Translations under genes and position numbers: made by a program
The notes under the pieces: model-generated
Told to the model about the DNA's origin: nothing
What the model saw: the letters and a program-made list of their open reading frames with translations, nothing else
Database searches by the model: none
Part shown: positions 8,857 through 17,073 of the stretch, one piece after another
Layout of the letters: every line of letters starts with the position of its first letter
How positions within the stretch are numbered: the stretch's first letter is position 1
Origin: Myxococcales bacterium
GTDB taxonomy: Bacteria; Myxococcota_A; UBA796; GCA-2862545
Reading direction: 5' to 3'
Assembly (NCBI GenBank): GCA_019634415.1
Contig: JAHQVJ010000238.1
Span: forward strand, 1 to 47,537
Length of the DNA: 47,537 nucleotides

Positions 8857-9444
8857 ATGACCGCCCTTGCCGCACTCGCCGCCTTGCTGCTCTCCCCCGC
8901 CGCCGACGCGGATCCCGGTCATCATCACCGCGGCCACCGCGACCGCGTGGTCCAGTACGATCGCCACCACGAGGCCTACCGAGTGGAGCACCGCCGCTCC
9001 GATCCCTGGCGCGACGGCTACCGGCCTGCCCCTCGCTCCGGCTTCGTCTGGGTGAGCGGCTTCTGGGACCACGGCGTGTGGTGCCCCGGCTACTGGTCGC
9101 CCACCTATCAGCGCGCCGGCTACCAGTGGGTGCCTGGCTACTGGAACGGCTACGCCTACGTCGAGGGCTACTGGCGGCCCCACAACCGCCCCGGCTACCA
9201 GTGGGTCGGCGGCTTCTACGATGGGCGCAGCTACGTGGTCGGCTACTGGCGCCCGATGGTGCGCACGGGCCAGGTCTGGGTCCAGCGCCGCTACGACGGT
9301 CGCCGCTGGGTGGCTGGCCACTGGCGGACGTCGAGCCCGCGCGCGATCGCTCGCCCGCGCACGACCACGCGCTCCCGCCCCGTGTCGAGCAGGCCCGTGT
9401 CGAACCGGCCCGTGTCGAGCCGGCCCGTTCCCCGTCGGCGCTGA
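8857..9444 (+). CDS. Exported WxxGxW/YxWV-repeat protein with basic tail
   Basis: About 195 residues from the ATG at 8857, preceded by GGAG five bases upstream; an ATG at 8827 is possible but lacks a site. A signal peptide ends near PAADAD, then a His-rich stretch. The body has at least six repeats of the type W-V-x-G-x-W/Y (FVWVSGFW, YQWVPGYW, AYVEGYW, YQWVGGFY, SYVVGYW, RWVAGHW), the pattern of YXWGXW repeat proteins found in many proteobacterial envelopes, whose molecular role is undefined. The last 45 residues are Arg/Ser/Pro-rich and built from a five-residue repeat. Predicted periplasmic or surface protein, probably a strand-rich structural or binding module. Confidence 0.72.
   Translation: MTALAALAALLLSPAADADPGHHHRGHRDRVVQYDRHHEAYRVEHRRSDPWRDGYRPAPRSGFVWVSGFWDHGVWCPGYWSPTYQRAGYQWVPGYWNGYAYVEGYWRPHNRPGYQWVGGFYDGRSYVVGYWRPMVRTGQVWVQRRYDGRRWVAGHWRTSSPRAIARPRTTTRSRPVSSRPVSNRPVSSRPVPRRR
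9379..9438 (+). repeat. 15-bp tandem repeat coding for RPVSS-type tail
   Basis: Three near-perfect copies of CCCGTGTCGAGCCGG (9379-9393, 9394-9408, 9409-9423) and a fourth diverged copy (9424-9438). They encode the Arg-Pro-Val-Ser-Ser/Asn tail of the WxxGxW-repeat protein. Copy number is likely to vary by slippage. Confidence 0.8.
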
Positions 9445-9450
9445 TGAGGT

Positions 9451-9465
9451 GCGAACGTCGTTCGC
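9451..9465. terminator. Palindromic hairpin between convergent genes
   Basis: GCGAAC and GTTCGC pair perfectly around GTC, between the stop of the WxxGxW protein and the stop of the opposing TonB-C-like gene. No T-run follows on either side, so if it terminates transcription it is not a classical intrinsic terminator. Confidence 0.5.
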
Positions 9466-9506
9466 GGCCAATCAGTACTGTGGCGGCAGAGCCGGCACTA
9501 CTCTGA

Positions 9507-10106
9507 TCACAGATCGGGCTGAAAGCCCACCAGCAGCTCCCAGCGCTGCTCCCGGTCGGTGTCGAACCGCCAGGACGACACCGCCTCGAGTGCACCGTAG
9601 GACACGCCGTCGGTGCACTCGCCGAGCTCCATGGAGCTCACGCCGTCGCCATCGGCCACCACGGTGACGTGGCACCAGGCCGCGTTCATCCGTGTGCCGA
9701 GATCCACCGGCTGCACGGGCCGCGTGGCGATGCGACACCGCGGCGGGATCTCGTCGGAGACGAGTCGTGGATCGCTGCCCACCACCTCGAAGCCCAGCAG
9801 GCACGCACCTCGCTCGGCACGTGGGGTGAAGGAAGGAGGCTTCACCGGCACCTCCACCACCTCGGTGGTCTGCTGCGGAGCGCGAGCCCAGCGCCACCGC
9901 ATGGCGGTGTCCTCCACTGCACTCGACAGCAGCACGGAGCAGCTCTTCGCCTGCGCTCCGCGCGGCCGCCCATCGGCGCCCACCACCACCGCCACCCGAC
10001 AGTGCACCGGTCGCGCCAGCACGTAGAACGCCTCGGGAGGGCGCGCCGGACGGGCCTCGTGCACCACGTCCCGACCCAGAGCCATCGTCGACAACCACAG
10101 CAGCAT
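9507..10106 (-). CDS. Protein with two TonB-C-like domains
   Basis: About 199 residues from the ATG at 10106, which follows a GGAGGTGAG site directly; a GTG at 10142 would add 12 residues. Two homologous halves are visible. Each has Cys-x-V-x-V-V-x-x-DG, a later Cys, an AVE or ALEAV helix and a W-x-W or W-x-F strand (about 40-85 and 140-190). This is the pattern of the TonB C-terminal domain, in which a DG turn precedes the final strands. There is no Pro-rich spacer and only a weak N-terminal hydrophobic stretch (MLLWLSTMALG), so it is not a standard energy transducer. Exported and disulfide-bonded is the likely state. Function unknown. Confidence 0.6.
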   Translation of the reverse strand: MLLWLSTMALGRDVVHEARPARPPEAFYVLARPVHCRVAVVVGADGRPRGAQAKSCSVLLSSAVEDTAMRWRWARAPQQTTEVVEVPVKPPSFTPRAERGACLLGFEVVGSDPRLVSDEIPPRCRIATRPVQPVDLGTRMNAAWCHVTVVADGDGVSSMELGECTDGVSYGALEAVSSWRFDTDREQRWELLVGFQPDL

Positions 10107-10163
10107 CTCACCTCCGTGCGCACCGCCCATGGACAGCAGCACGGCTGCGTGGTTCCACCGACC

Positions 10164-10874
10164 TCACTCGATGCGCGTCGACGCCGCCAGCCGCTCCAGG
10201 AACAGCTTCTCGAGGCCGTCCGAGCCCAGATCCTCGGTGCGCTCGTCGGCCACCACCTTGCCGTGTGCGAGCATCACCACCCGATCCGCCACCGCCTCCA
10301 CCGTCTCCACGACGTGGGTGGACAGGAGCACGGTGCGCCCGTCGTCCACCGCATCGCGGAGCACACCCTTCACGCGCGCCGAGGACGGCGGATCGAGGCC
10401 GTTGAGCGCCTCGTCGAGCACGAGCACGTCGGGCTCACCGAGCAGCGCCGCCGCCAGGGCCGTGCGACGACGCATGCCCTGGGAGTACTCGCGGATGAAG
10501 CGATCGGCGTCCCCCCCCAGACCGGCCAGCTGGAGCGCTGCGCCCACGTCCCCCCGCCCCCGCACCTCGGCCACGAACTCGAGGAACTCCCGCGCCGTGA
10601 GCCAGGCATAGACCGCAGGCTCCTCGGGCACGGCTCCCATGCGCTGACGCGCCAGCAGCGGCTGCTGAACCACGTCTACGTCGGCCACCTGCACGGTGCC
10701 CTCCGTGGGTCGCAGCAGCCCCATGAGCATGCGCAGGCAGGTGGACTTGCCGGCCCCGTTGTGGCCGATCAGGCCCACGAAGGTGCCAGGCTGAATCGAG
10801 AACGACACGCGATCCACGGCCAGCACTCGGCCGAAGGTCTTGCGCACGTCGGTGAACGCGATGGCGGATTCCAT
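10164..10874 (-). CDS. ABC transporter ATP-binding subunit
   Basis: A 236-residue ATPase. Walker A is GHNGAGKST (37-45), the Q-loop region lies near VPEEPAVYAWLTAREFLEF, the signature is YSQGMRRR, Walker B is VLVLDEALNGLD, and the switch His is in LSTHVVE. The arrangement and the YSQGMRRR signature match exporters of the ABC-2/CcmA type. The ATG overlaps the stop of the upstream permease gene (ATGA), so the two are coupled. It should power transport by the permease encoded directly upstream. The length is slightly short for the class because there is no C-terminal extension. Substrate unknown. Confidence 0.92.
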   Translation of the reverse strand: MESAIAFTDVRKTFGRVLAVDRVSFSIQPGTFVGLIGHNGAGKSTCLRMLMGLLRPTEGTVQVADVDVVQQPLLARQRMGAVPEEPAVYAWLTAREFLEFVAEVRGRGDVGAALQLAGLGGDADRFIREYSQGMRRRTALAAALLGEPDVLVLDEALNGLDPPSSARVKGVLRDAVDDGRTVLLSTHVVETVEAVADRVVMLAHGKVVADERTEDLGSDGLEKLFLERLAASTRIE

Positions 10875-12232
10875 CAGGGACTCCCCAGAGCCGCCGCCAG
10901 GGCGACCGACAACACCGTGGCCAGGGGTGCATAGGCGGCCATGCCGCGCAGACGCGAGCGAGCACACAGCAGCGCCGAAGGCACGGCCACGGCCGCGGCG
11001 ATGGCCGCCACGCCGAGCACCCAACCCGCCCGGGCCAGATCGTGGAAGAACCACACGGCCAGCGCCCCTCCGAACCCGATGGGCAGCAGCCACAGCGCGA
11101 GCACCGCCGCCCGGGCCGCAGCTCCAGCAGCCCCCCGCGGCGGCAGCCACACCTGCAGGAACTCCGGCTCGTCCCGCGCCAGCACCACCCCGTTGGCAGC
11201 CACCAGGAAGGTGCCCAGGATCACCACCACCGCCACCCGAGGCGGCCCGATCTCCTGCTCCGTCCAGCCGGCAGCGAGCGCCAACGCCGCCACCAACCAC
11301 GCTCCGGTGACCAGCGTGCGACGCTGCCGCCAGCCGTGCCTCAGATCGTCGAGGGCGAACAGCGCCACCCGCTCCGGTAGGAAGCGCACCACCCAGTCCA
11401 GGTAGACGCGCAGCTCCTCCTCGGGATCCGACAGCGCCGCGTAGCGAGCATCGATGTCGGCCACCACGGCCGAGCCGCGGAACCACTGGCTGCGGGCCAG
11501 CCGGGGAACGGGGAGCGCGCACAGCAGCGCAATCGCGAAGGGCAGCGCCAGCTCCAGCGCGCCGAGGGGATCCCCCAGCGCGGCGGCGCGGATCCCGTGG
11601 GCGGCGCGAAAGGCCACCCAACCAGCCCCGATCAGCACCACCCCAGGCGCGTAGATGAAGGCAGCCTGGGCGCGGGGATTGTTGCCGCGCGCCAGGTCCA
11701 GCAGACCCGCCCAGCGGGGATCCTCGGCGACCGCCACCGCAGCGAGGTGCACCGCGGCCGATCCGAACAGGCCCACGGCGAAGGCCCCGAGTAGCGCCAC
11801 CAGCGACAGCGCCCACAGAATCGGCGCTCCCTCCAGCGCGATCGGAGACAGCACGATGGCGGCGCCGGCGAACAGCCACCAGCGCGACGCCGCCACCTCC
11901 AGCAGCTGGGCGCGCACCACGCCCGGCGTGTGCACGGGCAACAGCGCGAGGACGGTGCGGTGCTGCCCGCGGATCAGCGCCGCGTAGACGTCCAGGGACA
12001 GCCAGCCGATCACCACCAGCGCCGCTCGGAGCACGACCTGCTCTACACCCTGGCTCCAGAAGACCCGCCCCTCGTCGAGGAAGTCCAGGAACAACACCCG
12101 CACCAGCGGCACCATGAGCACCGCACTCATCAGTGGCACGCCAACACTGCGGACCAGACCCACCAGCCCCTCGCCGCGGATCTGGTTGCGGCGGCGGCGC
12201 CACCAGTAGGCGATGTAGGGGTCGCGCAGCAC
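10874..12232 (-). CDS. ABC transporter permease, multi-spanning
   Basis: A 452-residue integral membrane protein with roughly ten hydrophobic helices, starting after a basic N-terminus (WWRRRRNQIRGEG) and ending in VLSVALAAALGSP. A cytoplasmic loop in the middle (about 265-300: DIDARYAALSDPEEELRVYLDW) divides two membrane halves, as in fused ABC-2 type permeases. The start is a GTG at 12232; no ATG is available nearby. The stop overlaps the ATPase start. Divergent from the exported protein gene at 12305, with 72 bases between. Probably an exporter; no substrate can be inferred. Confidence 0.82.
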   Translation of the reverse strand: MLRDPYIAYWWRRRRNQIRGEGLVGLVRSVGVPLMSAVLMVPLVRVLFLDFLDEGRVFWSQGVEQVVLRAALVVIGWLSLDVYAALIRGQHRTVLALLPVHTPGVVRAQLLEVAASRWWLFAGAAIVLSPIALEGAPILWALSLVALLGAFAVGLFGSAAVHLAAVAVAEDPRWAGLLDLARGNNPRAQAAFIYAPGVVLIGAGWVAFRAAHGIRAAALGDPLGALELALPFAIALLCALPVPRLARSQWFRGSAVVADIDARYAALSDPEEELRVYLDWVVRFLPERVALFALDDLRHGWRQRRTLVTGAWLVAALALAAGWTEQEIGPPRVAVVVILGTFLVAANGVVLARDEPEFLQVWLPPRGAAGAAARAAVLALWLLPIGFGGALAVWFFHDLARAGWVLGVAAIAAAVAVPSALLCARSRLRGMAAYAPLATVLSVALAAALGSP

Positions 12233-12304
12233 ACCGCCCGGTACCCCGGGATGGCTGTCGTCGCGACATGTGTTTGCTGGCTATTGAACCCCATGGAGGC
12301 CCAC

Positions 12305-12883
12305 ATGTGGATCCTCGTGACGACCGCGATGGCGGCCGACCCGCCTTCCTCCGGCAACAACGACGACTGGGGATTCGACACCAAGAGCGACATCTCCATC
12401 GAGATCGAAGACGAGGACGACCGCATGGTCGACTTCGCCGCTGCGGAGCGCCGAAAGCCCCCCGCACCCACCCACTTCCACGTGTCCTACGAAGGGCAGA
12501 AGCCGCTGGCCGATGCCTGGGACCCCTGGGTGGTGGCCACCAACGAGCGCTACGTCGTGGTCCAGCTGCCGGTGCTCGTGGCCACCGACCGCGCCAGCTT
12601 CGTGGCCGCCCACCCCCACGGACTGACGGTGATCGGCGAGTGGACCAGTGGCTCCCACGCCCTCACCGTGCAGCACCACGTCACGGCCGCCTCCGTGCTG
12701 CCCTCGGATCCCACCTTCGTGTTCCTGCAGACCGCGCTGCCCAACCGCAAGCGCGCCGACCAGTACCGCGTGGTGGTGAAGACCCGGGCGCTGCCGGATC
12801 CCGCGCTGCCCGTGGACCCCGAGCAGCCGCCTGTGAGGCCCAAGGTGCGGTACGCGCGGTCCAGCGCCTACTCGCGCCCGTAG
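12305..12883 (+). CDS. Small exported protein, unknown function
   Basis: About 192 residues from the ATG at 12305, chosen because GGAGG lies five bases upstream; an ATG at 12293 is in frame. The N-terminus (MWILVTTAMAADPP) is a minimal signal-like segment ending in AMA. An acidic stretch (IEIEDEDD) is followed by a beta-rich domain with YVVVQLPVLVATDRASF and HALTVQHHVTAASVLPSDPTFVFLQ, then a Pro-rich basic tail. No cysteines occur in the mature part. No family recognised. It ends 23 bases before miaB and may share its transcript. Confidence 0.6.
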   Translation: MWILVTTAMAADPPSSGNNDDWGFDTKSDISIEIEDEDDRMVDFAAAERRKPPAPTHFHVSYEGQKPLADAWDPWVVATNERYVVVQLPVLVATDRASFVAAHPHGLTVIGEWTSGSHALTVQHHVTAASVLPSDPTFVFLQTALPNRKRADQYRVVVKTRALPDPALPVDPEQPPVRPKVRYARSSAYSRP

Positions 12884-12906
12884 CACCGCACCACCCCCCT
12901 CGTTAG

Positions 12907-14262
12907 GTGTGGCCGGTGTCCACCGAAGCCCAGCAGGTAGGTCGTCGTGTGTTCATCCACACCCTCGGGTGTCAGATGAACGTGTACGACTCAGGCAAGA
13001 TCCACGCGCAGCTGCAGCGCGACGGGTACCAGTCCACCGCCGACCCGCGCGAGGCGGATCTGATCCTGGTCAACACGTGCTCCATCCGGGAGCGCGCCGT
13101 CGACAAGATGCACTCCGCCCTGGGTGAGTACCGTCGCATGAAGCGCGAAGGTCAGCCCGTGGTGATCGGCATCGCCGGGTGCGTGGCGCAGGAACGCGGC
13201 GAGGAGCTCCTCGCACGCTACCCCGACGTCGACCTGGTGTTCGGACCAGACGGCGTACCCCACGTGCAGCGCCTCGTGGCCGAGGCGTCCACCGGCAGCC
13301 GCGTGCTCGACACCGACTTCCTCGATCTGGAGAACTACCCGTTCGTGGCGGACGTGGACCCCAGCACCCACGGGGTGTCGGCCTTCGTCACCATCCAGAA
13401 GGGCTGCGACAACAAGTGCACGTTCTGCATCGTGCCTGCCACGCGCGGCGCCGAGGCGTCGCGCCCCCACGCCGAGATCGTGGCCGAGGTCCGGGCCCTG
13501 GTGGACCGGGGCGTGCAGGAGATCACCCTCATCGGCCAGAACGTGAACTCGTACGGGCTCAAGGTGCCCGGAGAGCTCACCTTCGCGCAGCTGCTCTACG
13601 CCGTGGCCGAGGTGCCGGGCGTGCGTCGGATCCGCTACACCACCAGCCATCCGCGGGACATGGGCGACGACGTCGTGCAGGCCTACCGCGATCTGCCCGC
13701 GCTGGCCTCGCACCTCCACCTCCCGGTGCAGTCCGGCAGCAACCGGGTGCTGCGTCGCATGAAGCGCTTCTACACGCGGGAGCGCTTCCTCGAGATCGTC
13801 GGGAAGCTGAGGGAGGCACGTCCGGGCATGTTGCTCACCACGGACGTGATCGTGGGGTTCCCGGGCGAGACCGACGAGGACTTCGAGGCCACCATGACCT
13901 TGCTGGAGGAGGCCGACTTCGTAGGCTCCTTCAGCTTCAAGTACAGCCCGCGCCCTGGCACACCCGCGCTGAAGCTCGAGGAGCGCGACCCCGTTCGACC
14001 CGAGGTCGCGTCGGCTCGGCTCACCCGCTTCCAGGAGCGGCAGCGCGAGCGCTCGCTGGCGCTCCACCGCTCGCTGGAGGGCACCGAGGTGGACGACGTG
14101 CTCGTGGAAGGCCCGAGCCGGCACGACGAGGGCGTGGTGTGCGGTCGCACCTCGCGCCACGTCATGGTGAACTTCCCTGGCGACATCGGACTCGTCGGAC
14201 AGATCGTCCCCGTCCGGATCACGCGCGGCTTCACCCACTCCTGCCGGGGCGAGCGCCTCTGA
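12907..14262 (+). CDS. miaB: tRNA-2-methylthio-N6-dimethylallyladenosine synthase
   Basis: A 451-residue radical-SAM methylthiotransferase that adds a methylthio group to i6A37 of tRNAs reading UNN codons. The N-terminal UPF0004 domain carries the auxiliary cluster cysteines in TLGCQMN, NTCSIRE and AGCVAQ. The radical-SAM core has GCDNKCTFCIVP (CxxxCxxC, about 158-165), then TLIGQNVNSYG, HLPVQSGSNRVLRRMKR and DVIVGFPGETDEDF, all diagnostic of MiaB rather than MtaB or RimO. A C-terminal TRAM domain (VLVEGPSRHDEGVVCGRT) contacts RNA. Length is normal for the family. The start is a GTG at 12907, or possibly a GTG at 12916. The gene is convergent with the next minus-strand gene, with only three bases between stop codons. 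Confidence 0.95.
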   Translation: MWPVSTEAQQVGRRVFIHTLGCQMNVYDSGKIHAQLQRDGYQSTADPREADLILVNTCSIRERAVDKMHSALGEYRRMKREGQPVVIGIAGCVAQERGEELLARYPDVDLVFGPDGVPHVQRLVAEASTGSRVLDTDFLDLENYPFVADVDPSTHGVSAFVTIQKGCDNKCTFCIVPATRGAEASRPHAEIVAEVRALVDRGVQEITLIGQNVNSYGLKVPGELTFAQLLYAVAEVPGVRRIRYTTSHPRDMGDDVVQAYRDLPALASHLHLPVQSGSNRVLRRMKRFYTRERFLEIVGKLREARPGMLLTTDVIVGFPGETDEDFEATMTLLEEADFVGSFSFKYSPRPGTPALKLEERDPVRPEVASARLTRFQERQRERSLALHRSLEGTEVDDVLVEGPSRHDEGVVCGRTSRHVMVNFPGDIGLVGQIVPVRITRGFTHSCRGERL

Positions 14263-14265
14263 CCG

Positions 14266-14646
14266 TCAGTCCTGATCCTCGTCTTCCCAGGGCGGGATCA
14301 CGTCCACCATCACGTCGGCCACGCCGTGACGGTCCGGCTCGCGCACGTCGTCCACCTCGTCGAGGTAGCGCTCGCTGATCAGCCGCAGGTACTTCTCCAG
14401 CGCGCGCGTCTTCACATCCGACGCGATGGCCACGAACGACAGTCCCAGCTTGAGGTGAGTGCGCCACGCGACCTCGACGTCGCCTACGGCGCAGTGGCCT
14501 CGGGTGGGCCCCTCCGACTCCAGGGCGTCGTTGACGCGCTCGCAGGCCGCAACCCAGATCCCCTCGTCGAGCTCGTCGGGGTCGGGATCCGCGTAGACGG
14601 GCAAGCTGAACTGATCGTCCAGGACAATGTAGACACCGATCAGCAT
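14266..14646 (-). CDS. Small longin/roadblock-like protein, unknown function
   Basis: A 126-residue cytoplasmic protein without cysteine motifs or membrane segments. The predicted order is strand (IGVYIVLDDQFSLPVYAD), helix (IWVAACERVNDALESE), two strands (DVEVAWRTHLKLGLSFVAIAS), then a long helix (TRALEKYLRLISERYLDEVDDV). That order, the strand ending in a ready-to-turn SD, and the final helix with SERYLDEV read like a longin-type profilin-like fold. This is pattern reading, not a family hit. The C-terminus is acidic. It lies 48 bases downstream of the Ser/Thr kinase gene in the same direction and is probably co-transcribed. A roadblock-like or wholly unrelated alpha/beta fold is also possible. 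Confidence 0.6.
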   Translation of the reverse strand: MLIGVYIVLDDQFSLPVYADPDPDELDEGIWVAACERVNDALESEGPTRGHCAVGDVEVAWRTHLKLGLSFVAIASDVKTRALEKYLRLISERYLDEVDDVREPDRHGVADVMVDVIPPWEDEDQD

Positions 14647-14694
14647 GCGCCGCCTTCCGTGTTCACGCGGATACCACCCCAGACAGGTACCTGG

Positions 14695-17010
14695 CTACTG
14701 GCACTGACTGCCGTCGTCGTCGAAGCAGACGTAGCTGCCAGCGATGACGTCCTTGACCACCGCCGTGCGGCGTACGCGATCCTCCCCGATGGCGGTCACG
14801 GTGCAGTCGCCGTGGGTCTGCCCACTCAGGACCACCTCCGTCGCCCCTTGGACCGCTCCCGAGTCGCACCGCACGGAGATCCGCCGGGTGCCCGAAAGCT
14901 CGGACGCGAAGCGCACCGAGGCCTCTGCGGGGGCCGCACCCACCGAGGCCACCAACGGCGGCTCGGCGTCGACCTGGACTCCCTTGGGCACCCCACGCGT
15001 GGCAACCTCGGCCTCCGCCGCCGGTGCGGAGGTGCCAGGCGCCGAGACGGGCAGCGTGATGTGGCGCCCGCGAACCGAGGCGTCTTCCTGGGCCACGAGG
15101 GTCGCGAGCCCAGCGCCGCCGACCACCGTGGCCGTGAAGGCGAAGGTGGTGGCCACGAACACGAGCATGGCCACGATGCCGATGAGCGTGTTCCCGGACA
15201 GCCTCGGCTGCTCGGGGGTCTCGGTGCGCACGCTCGGCTGGATGGAGTGCCAGGAAGCAACGCGCTGGTCGCTCGCGGGCGTGGAACCCGACAGAGAGTT
15301 CAGCGAAGCCGCACGGTCACCACGGGGCGACAGGGAGCTCGGGGGAATCGAGCGCGGTGGCATCGAGCGCGGGGGCATCGAGCGCGGCCCGACCGAGCCA
15401 GGAGGGATGGAGCCGGGAGGGATCGAGCGCGGGGGAATCGACCGAGGTGCGATCGAGCTGGGTGGAATGGACCGCGGTGGCATCGAGCGCGGGGGCATCG
15501 AGCGGGGGGGAATCGAGCGCGCTGCCTGGGGCGGGAGCGACTGGGGCGGCAGGGAGCGCAACCCAGCGGCGGAGCCCACGTCGAGGTGCACCGTCTCGTC
15601 TGCCACGAGTGCGGCCGTCAGCGACTCTTCGTCTTCGTCCGACTCCTCGGGCTCATCAGGATCGGAGAAGCCCAGTACGCGGATCACTGGCTGTGCTTCG
15701 CGCTCGGGATGTGCCTCGGACACCCCGATGGCGAGCACCGTGGGCAGCTCGTCCTCGAAGTCGTCGCCGTGCAGCGCCTGGTCGAAGGAGCTTCCTCGCT
15801 TGAGATCCTCGAGCGTCTGCGGGGTCACGTCGCCGGAGTTTCGCAGCGACGCGAGGCTCTCCTGCTTCATCACCTGCCATCGATCTTCGCGAGAGGACGT
15901 CACGTCTTCGGGATCCGCCCGAGGCTCCACGAACTGCTGCCATCCCCCCGGGACCAGCGCATCTGCACCTCCCGTGGTCACGGCCTCGCTCGGATCCCGT
16001 GGAAACCCCTCCGAGTCCTCGGCCAGGATCTCCCCGACGAGGGACCCTTCCGACTCGGGAGTCTCTTCCTGGGCTTGCGCCACCAGCCCCGGCACCACCG
16101 ACTCGGCCCACTCCTCCAAGCTCGGGCCACGCGCCACTCGCGCCACGTCCCGCAGCCGCTCCACACAGGCACGAGCCGACGGCCGCTCGGTGTCGTCGAA
16201 GGTGAGCATGTCCGCCAGCACGCGCTCCACTTGCGCAGCCGTCTCGTCGTCGAGCTCCACCAAGCAGGGTGCCACCGCCGCGATCCGCCGGGTCACGAAG
16301 CGCTGTTGCTCCTCCTGGCGCAGCTTCGCCTTTCCGAGCTGCTCGGCCGTGAGCAGCTCGTAGAACGTGGCCCCCAGGGAGTAGATGTCGGATCCCGCCG
16401 ACTCCGGCTCGAAGAACAGCCGCTCGGGCGGCATGTACTCCAGTGACCCGAAGGACAGCTCCGCCGTGCGGGCCTCCCGGCTGTCGAACTCGGCGCGCGC
16501 CACGCCGAAGTCCAGCACCTTCACGGCCCCCGACACCCCCACCATGATGTTCGAGGGCTTGATGTCGCGATGGATCACGCGCAGCGGCTGCTCTCCAGCG
16601 ATGGGAGGCCGGTTGTGGGCCGCATCCAGCGCGCTCGCCACCGCCGCCACGATCTCGGCAGCCACCCGCGCCGGGAGCGCCTTGCCCGACGCCTTCATCC
16701 AACGCACTACCTGTCGGATGTCGACCGCGTCGAGGTACTCCATGACGATCGCGCAACGACCATCGATCATCGTGAGATCCAGAACGTCCACGATGTGACG
16801 GTGGCGCAGGCGACCCAAGAGGCGCGCCTCGTCTCGCATGCGACCAGCGATTTCCTCGTGCTCCGTCCACCTCCGATGGAGGAGCTTCACGGCCACAGGT
16901 CGGGCGAAGCCGTCGGGCGTGGTCAGATTCGCAAGGTACACCCTGCCAAAACCGCCTGCCGCGATCTGCCTTAGAAACTCGAATTTCCGTGCAGGTTCCT
17001 TCAGGGTCAA
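14695..17010 (-). CDS. Transmembrane Ser/Thr protein kinase, catalytically intact
   Basis: About 771 residues. The kinase domain (about 10-290) is complete: glycine loop AAGGFGRVY, ATP Lys42 in VAVK, catalytic Asp149 in HRDIKPSN, DFG at 167-169, PPE in EYMPPERL and SDIYSLG. An acidic linker follows, then a run of [SI/SM]PPR repeats (about 490-560), a single membrane helix (LIGIVAMLVFVATTFAFTATV) and an extracytoplasmic region of about 110 residues ending in a Cys-containing beta domain (CFDDDGSQCQ). It should phosphorylate Ser/Thr targets inside the cell in response to an outside signal. The start is a TTG at 17010 with GAGGCGAGG upstream; the open frame continues further, but those residues have no kinase homology and overlap the divergent gene. 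TAGAAT at 17048-17043 could be its -10. Confidence 0.88.
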   Translation of the reverse strand: MTLKEPARKFEFLRQIAAGGFGRVYLANLTTPDGFARPVAVKLLHRRWTEHEEIAGRMRDEARLLGRLRHRHIVDVLDLTMIDGRCAIVMEYLDAVDIRQVVRWMKASGKALPARVAAEIVAAVASALDAAHNRPPIAGEQPLRVIHRDIKPSNIMVGVSGAVKVLDFGVARAEFDSREARTAELSFGSLEYMPPERLFFEPESAGSDIYSLGATFYELLTAEQLGKAKLRQEEQQRFVTRRIAAVAPCLVELDDETAAQVERVLADMLTFDDTERPSARACVERLRDVARVARGPSLEEWAESVVPGLVAQAQEETPESEGSLVGEILAEDSEGFPRDPSEAVTTGGADALVPGGWQQFVEPRADPEDVTSSREDRWQVMKQESLASLRNSGDVTPQTLEDLKRGSSFDQALHGDDFEDELPTVLAIGVSEAHPEREAQPVIRVLGFSDPDEPEESDEDEESLTAALVADETVHLDVGSAAGLRSLPPQSLPPQAARSIPPRSMPPRSMPPRSIPPSSIAPRSIPPRSIPPGSIPPGSVGPRSMPPRSMPPRSIPPSSLSPRGDRAASLNSLSGSTPASDQRVASWHSIQPSVRTETPEQPRLSGNTLIGIVAMLVFVATTFAFTATVVGGAGLATLVAQEDASVRGRHITLPVSAPGTSAPAAEAEVATRGVPKGVQVDAEPPLVASVGAAPAEASVRFASELSGTRRISVRCDSGAVQGATEVVLSGQTHGDCTVTAIGEDRVRRTAVVKDVIAGSYVCFDDDGSQCQ
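15330..15530 (-). repeat. 15-bp degenerate tandem repeat in the kinase linker
   Basis: About thirteen copies of a 15-bp unit (consensus on the plus strand CGCGGGGGCATCGAG) encode successive Ser-Ile/Met-Pro-Pro-Arg pentads between the kinase domain and the membrane helix. Some copies have drifted to PPG, IAP or VGP. The run gives a stiff, positively charged, Ser-rich linker and is a likely slippage hot spot. Confidence 0.8.
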
Positions 17011-17073
17011 CGCCTCGCCTCTAGCCGCCAGCGCGGGGGGGTATTCTACACCCGACGCCCATCGGAGAGCCTC

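Noticed and set aside
15330..15530. CRISPR-like array
   Set aside because: The repeats are contiguous 15-mers without spacers, lie in a coding frame, and encode a regular peptide repeat.
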